From assembly GCF_910594005.1 (NCBI RefSeq), contig NW_025316733.1:248001-312000 (forward strand): a stretch of DNA of 64,000 nt, read 5' to 3'. The notes beneath the pieces are model-generated. The model was not told the origin of the DNA. It did no database searches and saw nothing but the letters and a program-made list of their open reading frames with translations. This DNA is from Cervus elaphus (Eukaryota > Chordata > Mammalia > Artiodactyla > Cervidae). Shown piece after piece: positions 61,290 to 64,000 of this stretch. Numbering within the stretch: the stretch's first letter is position 1; the number at the start of each line of letters is the position of its first letter. Position numbers and translations under genes: made by a program.

Positions 61290-62085
61290 GTGTTCTTGGG
61301 GTTTCTCTGGAGTGCCATCAAGGAAATCAAGGCTCCTTTCATGTGTGATGTGCAACACGGAATTGCTCTGCACGCAGTGCAGGGGAATCGGGCCTCATCT
61401 CGCGGCGAGGGGGAAGTCTCATGGTTTTTCTCGAGTTGCGGCGGGAACCTGGGGTATATTCTCGAGTTACGACGGGGATGGCCCTTCCACCCACGTGTGT
61501 GTTCAGCCATGTCAGGACTCCTGCCTAGTTGCGAGGGACAACTCGGGATTCTCCTCGAGGCTTGGCAGGGAAATTGGGACGCCTCTCCAGCTGAGACGGG
61601 AGACCAAGGGTCCCTTTCCACGTGCCACAGGAATCCTGGGTCTCCTATCAAGTTTCACGAGGAGTCAGGCATCGTCTCCTTTGGAGGCACTGATCTCCGC
61701 ATACCTCTGGAGTTTTCAAAGGATTTGAGGCCTCCTGTCGCGATGAGGTGGGGAACTAGGTCTTTCTCTGTGGTCTCCACAGGGGATTCAGACATCCTTT
61801 CTTCTTGGGAGATGCAAGACAAGCCTGCATTCAAGTCACTGCAGGGATATCCGGCCATATTTCGAGTCAGGGCATCGCGGTGTCCATTCCACTTGAGGCC
61901 GCAAACTCAGGATCCCTCTCACATACCTAGAGCTGAGAGAAGCCTCCTCTTGAGGTGCTTGTGGTAAGGTGGTATTCCTCTGGAGTCGAAGCCAGGGACT
62001 AACCTCTCATCTCGTGTTGATTCTTGGTCCACGGAGCTCTTTCGTGTTGCTACAGTGACCTCAGGATCCCTCTAGCCTTGAAACA
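61290..62085 (+). repeat. Monomer 78, class C with B-like 3' end
   Basis: 796 bp. CACCCACGTGTGTG; GACATCC and CAGGATCCC as in B. Private AAGACAAGCC and CCGGCCATATT. Linker L1/L3 mixed. Confidence 0.88.
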
Positions 62086-62881
62086 GTGTTCTTGGGGTTT
62101 CTCTGGAGTGCCATGAAGGAAATCAAGGCTCCTTTCATGTGTGATGTGCAACACGGAATTGCTCTGCACGCAGTGCAGGGGAATCGGGCCTCATCTCGCG
62201 GCGAGGGGGAAGTCTCATGGTTTTTCTCGAGTTGCGTCGGGAACCTGGGGTATATTCTCGAGTTACGACGGGGATGGCCCTTCCACACACGTGTTTGTTC
62301 AGCCACGTCAGGACTCTTGCCTAGTTGCGAGACACAACTCGGGATTCTCCTCGAGGCTTGGCAAGGCAATTGGGACGCCTCTCCAGCTGAGGCGGGAGAC
62401 TAAGGGTCCCTTTCCACGTGCCACAGGAATCCTGGGACTCCTATCAAGTTTCACGAGGAGTCAGGCATCGTCTCCTTTGGAGGCACTGATCTCCGCGTAC
62501 CTCTGGAGTTTTCAAAGGATGTGAGGCTATCGGTCGCGATGAGGTGGGGAACTAAGTCTTTTTCTGTGCTTTCCACAGGGGATTCAGACATCCTTTCGTC
62601 CTGGGAGATGCAAGACGAGCCTGCATTGAAGTCACTGCAGGGATATCCGGCCTTATTTCGAGTCAGGGCATCGCGGTGTCCATTCCACTTGAGGCCGCAA
62701 ACTCAGGGTCCCTCTCACATACCTAGAGCTGAGAGAAGCCTCCTCTTGAGGTGCTTGTGGTAAGGTGGTATTCCTCTGGAGACGAATCCAGGGACTAACC
62801 TCTCTTTTCGAGTTGATTTTTGGTCCACAGAGTTCTTTCATGTTGCTACAGTGACCTCAGGATCCCTCTATCCTTGAAACA
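62086..62881 (+). repeat. Monomer 79, D/A hybrid
   Basis: 796 bp. Same class switch as monomer 77. Private GAGACTAAGGG and GTCTTTTTCTG. Linker L2 with TTTCATGTTGC. Confidence 0.9.
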
Positions 62882-63677
62882 GTGTTCTTGGGGTTTCTCT
62901 TTAGTGCCATCAAGGAAATCAAGTCTCCTTTCTTGTGTGATGTGCAAGACGGAATTGCTCTGCACGCAGTACAGGGGAATCGGGCCTCATCTCGCATCGA
63001 GGGGGAAGTCTCATGGTTTTTCTCGAGTTGCGGCGGGAACCTGGGGTATATTCTCGAGTTACGACAGGGATGGCCCTTCCACCCACGTGTTTGTTCAGCC
63101 ACGTCAGGACTCCTGCCTAGTTGCGAGGGACAACTCGGGATTCTCCTCGAGGCTTGGCAGGGCAATTGGAACGCCTCTCCAGCTGAGGCGGGAGACCAAG
63201 GGTCCCTTTCCACGTGCCACAAGAATCCTGGGACTCCTATCAAGTTTCACGAGGAGTCAGGCATCGTCTCCTTTGGAGGCACTGATCTCCGCGTACCTCT
63301 GGAGTTTTCAAAGGATGTGAGGCCTGATGTCGCTATGAGGTGGGGAACTAGGAGTTTCTCTGTGGTCTCCACAGGGGATTCAGACATCCTTTCTTCTTGG
63401 GAGATGCAAGATGAGCCTGCATTCAAGTCACTGCAGGGATATCCGGCCTTATTTCGAGTCAGGGCATCGCAGTGTCCATTCCACTTGAGGCCGCAAACTC
63501 AGGATCCCTCTCACATACCTAGAGCTGAGAGAAGCCTCCTCTTGAGGTGCTTATGGTAAGGTGGTATTCCTCAGGAGTCGAAGCCAGGGACTAACCTCTC
63601 ATCTCGTGTTGATTCTTGGTCCACGGAGCTCTTTCGTGTTGCTACAGTGACCTCAGGATCCCTCTAGACTTGAAACA
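62882..63677 (+). repeat. Monomer 80, class B
   Basis: 796 bp. Many private changes at the left: TCTCTTTAGTGCC, AAGTCTCC, TTTCTTGTG. Also GGCCTGATGTCGC. Linker L3. Confidence 0.9.
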
Positions 63678-64000
63678 GTGTTCTTTGGGTTTCTCTGGAG
63701 TGCCATCAAGGAAATCAAGGCTCCTTTCATGTGTGATGTGCAACACGGAATTGCTCTGCACGCAGTGCAGGGGAATCGGGCCTCATCTCGTGGCGAGGGG
63801 GAAGTCTCATGGTTTTTCTCGAGTTGCGGCGGGAACCTGGGGTATATTCTCGAGTTACGACGGGGATGGCCCTTCCACACACGTGTGTGTTCAGCCATGT
63901 CAGGACTCCTGCCTAGTTGCGAGGGACAACTCGGGATTCTCCTCGAGGCTTTGCAGGGCAATTGGGATACCTCTCCAGCTGAGGCGGGAGACCAAGGGTC
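63678..64000 (+). repeat. Monomer 81, class C, cut by the window edge
   Basis: First 323 bases only. GCCATGTCAGG and GCTTTGCAGG mark C, then GAGGCGGG; private GGGATACC. Confidence 0.88.

Larger units (their letters stand above)
59698..62881 (+). repeat. C-(D/A) dimer, two copies
   Basis: Class C at 59698 and 61290 is each followed by a monomer (60494, 62086) that starts as D and switches to A in the same interval. The spacing is 1592 bp. The C members differ more from each other than the hybrids do. Confidence 0.7.
1..64000 (+). repeat. Satellite array, 796-bp monomer (probable ruminant satellite I family)
   Basis: The same roughly 796-base unit repeats head to tail over the full window with no inversion and no interruption. 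Classes use linked sites, offsets from the monomer start. A: T at 256 (ACTCTGG), AAGTGCC near 329, GGCTATCGG near 440, GTGCTTTCC near 483. B: CAAGACGG near 65, A at 90, AT at 115-116, TGGAACGCC, CACAAGAATCC. C: GCCATGTCAGG, GCTTTGCAGG, GAGACGGG, GGGTCTCC, GCATACC, GATTTGAGG, GACACCC. D: GACTCTTGCC, GAGACACAACTC, TTGGCAAGG. The last 120 bases (linker) come in three forms. L1 has GGAGTCGAAGCC then CTCGAGTTG. L2 has GAGACGAATCC then TTTTCGAGTTG and CACAGAG. L3 usually has CAGGAGTCG, and always CTCGTGTTGATTC or a close variant. The 31-bp subrepeats and XhoI sites fit ruminant satellite I by known family properties. That family name is inference; the tandem structure is seen directly. Confidence 0.97.

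Noticed and set aside
1..64000. CRISPR array or other prokaryotic repeat locus
   Set aside because: The repeats are contiguous 796-bp units without short direct repeats separated by unique spacers, and there are no cas-like genes or prokaryotic gene signals.
1..64000. Canonical CENP-B box
   Set aside because: I looked for TTCGNNNNANNCGGG and its complement in the monomer types and found only one-base-too-long near-matches. An exhaustive scan was not possible by eye.
1..64000. Endogenous retrovirus or LINE/SINE insertion
   Set aside because: There are no terminal repeats, poly-A tails, target duplications or unique segments, and every stretch fits the satellite monomer.

Overview
The whole 64 kb is one uninterrupted head-to-tail satellite DNA array. 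I find no gene, RNA gene, transposon or other unique sequence in it. Taking the GTGTTCTTGGG motif as an arbitrary monomer start, starts fall at position 4 and then every 795-797 bases to 63678. That gives 80 complete monomers (72 of 796 bp, seven of 795, one of 797) and a 323-base partial copy at the right edge. Both edges cut through the array, so its true ends lie outside the window.

Each monomer is built from older subrepeats of about 31 bp. In monomer 1 the CTCGAG-like start recurs at 113, 144, 175, 237 (diverged), 268 and 299. A unit of 796 bp is 10 bases short of 26 x 31. An XhoI-rich, CpG-rich unit of about 0.8 kb made of 31-bp subrepeats fits the pecoran ruminant satellite I family (the 1.715 family of cattle, sheep, goat, antelope and deer), which lies in pericentromeric heterochromatin. 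The roughly 0.8 kb unit argues against cattle, whose unit is about 1.4 kb, and for a caprine, antelope or deer-like genome. The family call rests on remembered properties and was not aligned.

Monomers fall into four classes, A to D, plus mosaics, defined by linked variant sites. Left part (4-6370): mixed A, C and D copies with one A-B pair. Block I (6371-21494): a higher-order repeat (HOR) whose fullest form is the pentamer C''-D-C'-A-B, with tetramer and dimer derivatives that carry hybrid monomers. Region 21495-25472: mixed, ending in three monomers that resemble half of the next repeat. Block II (25473-44574): four hexamers of 4775-4776 bp. Region 44575-54921: mixed, with one plain A-B-C-D tetramer at 48555-51739. 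Right part (54922-64000): no long near-identical multimer, more private mutations, and one C-(D/A) dimer repeated twice.

Nothing here acts as a gene set. Long open frames on both strands come from the stop-poor 31-bp subrepeat. What is informative is the record of unequal crossing-over and local amplification, plus possible centromeric chromatin roles that sequence alone cannot show. I found no evidence of an undescribed biological system beyond this repeat architecture.
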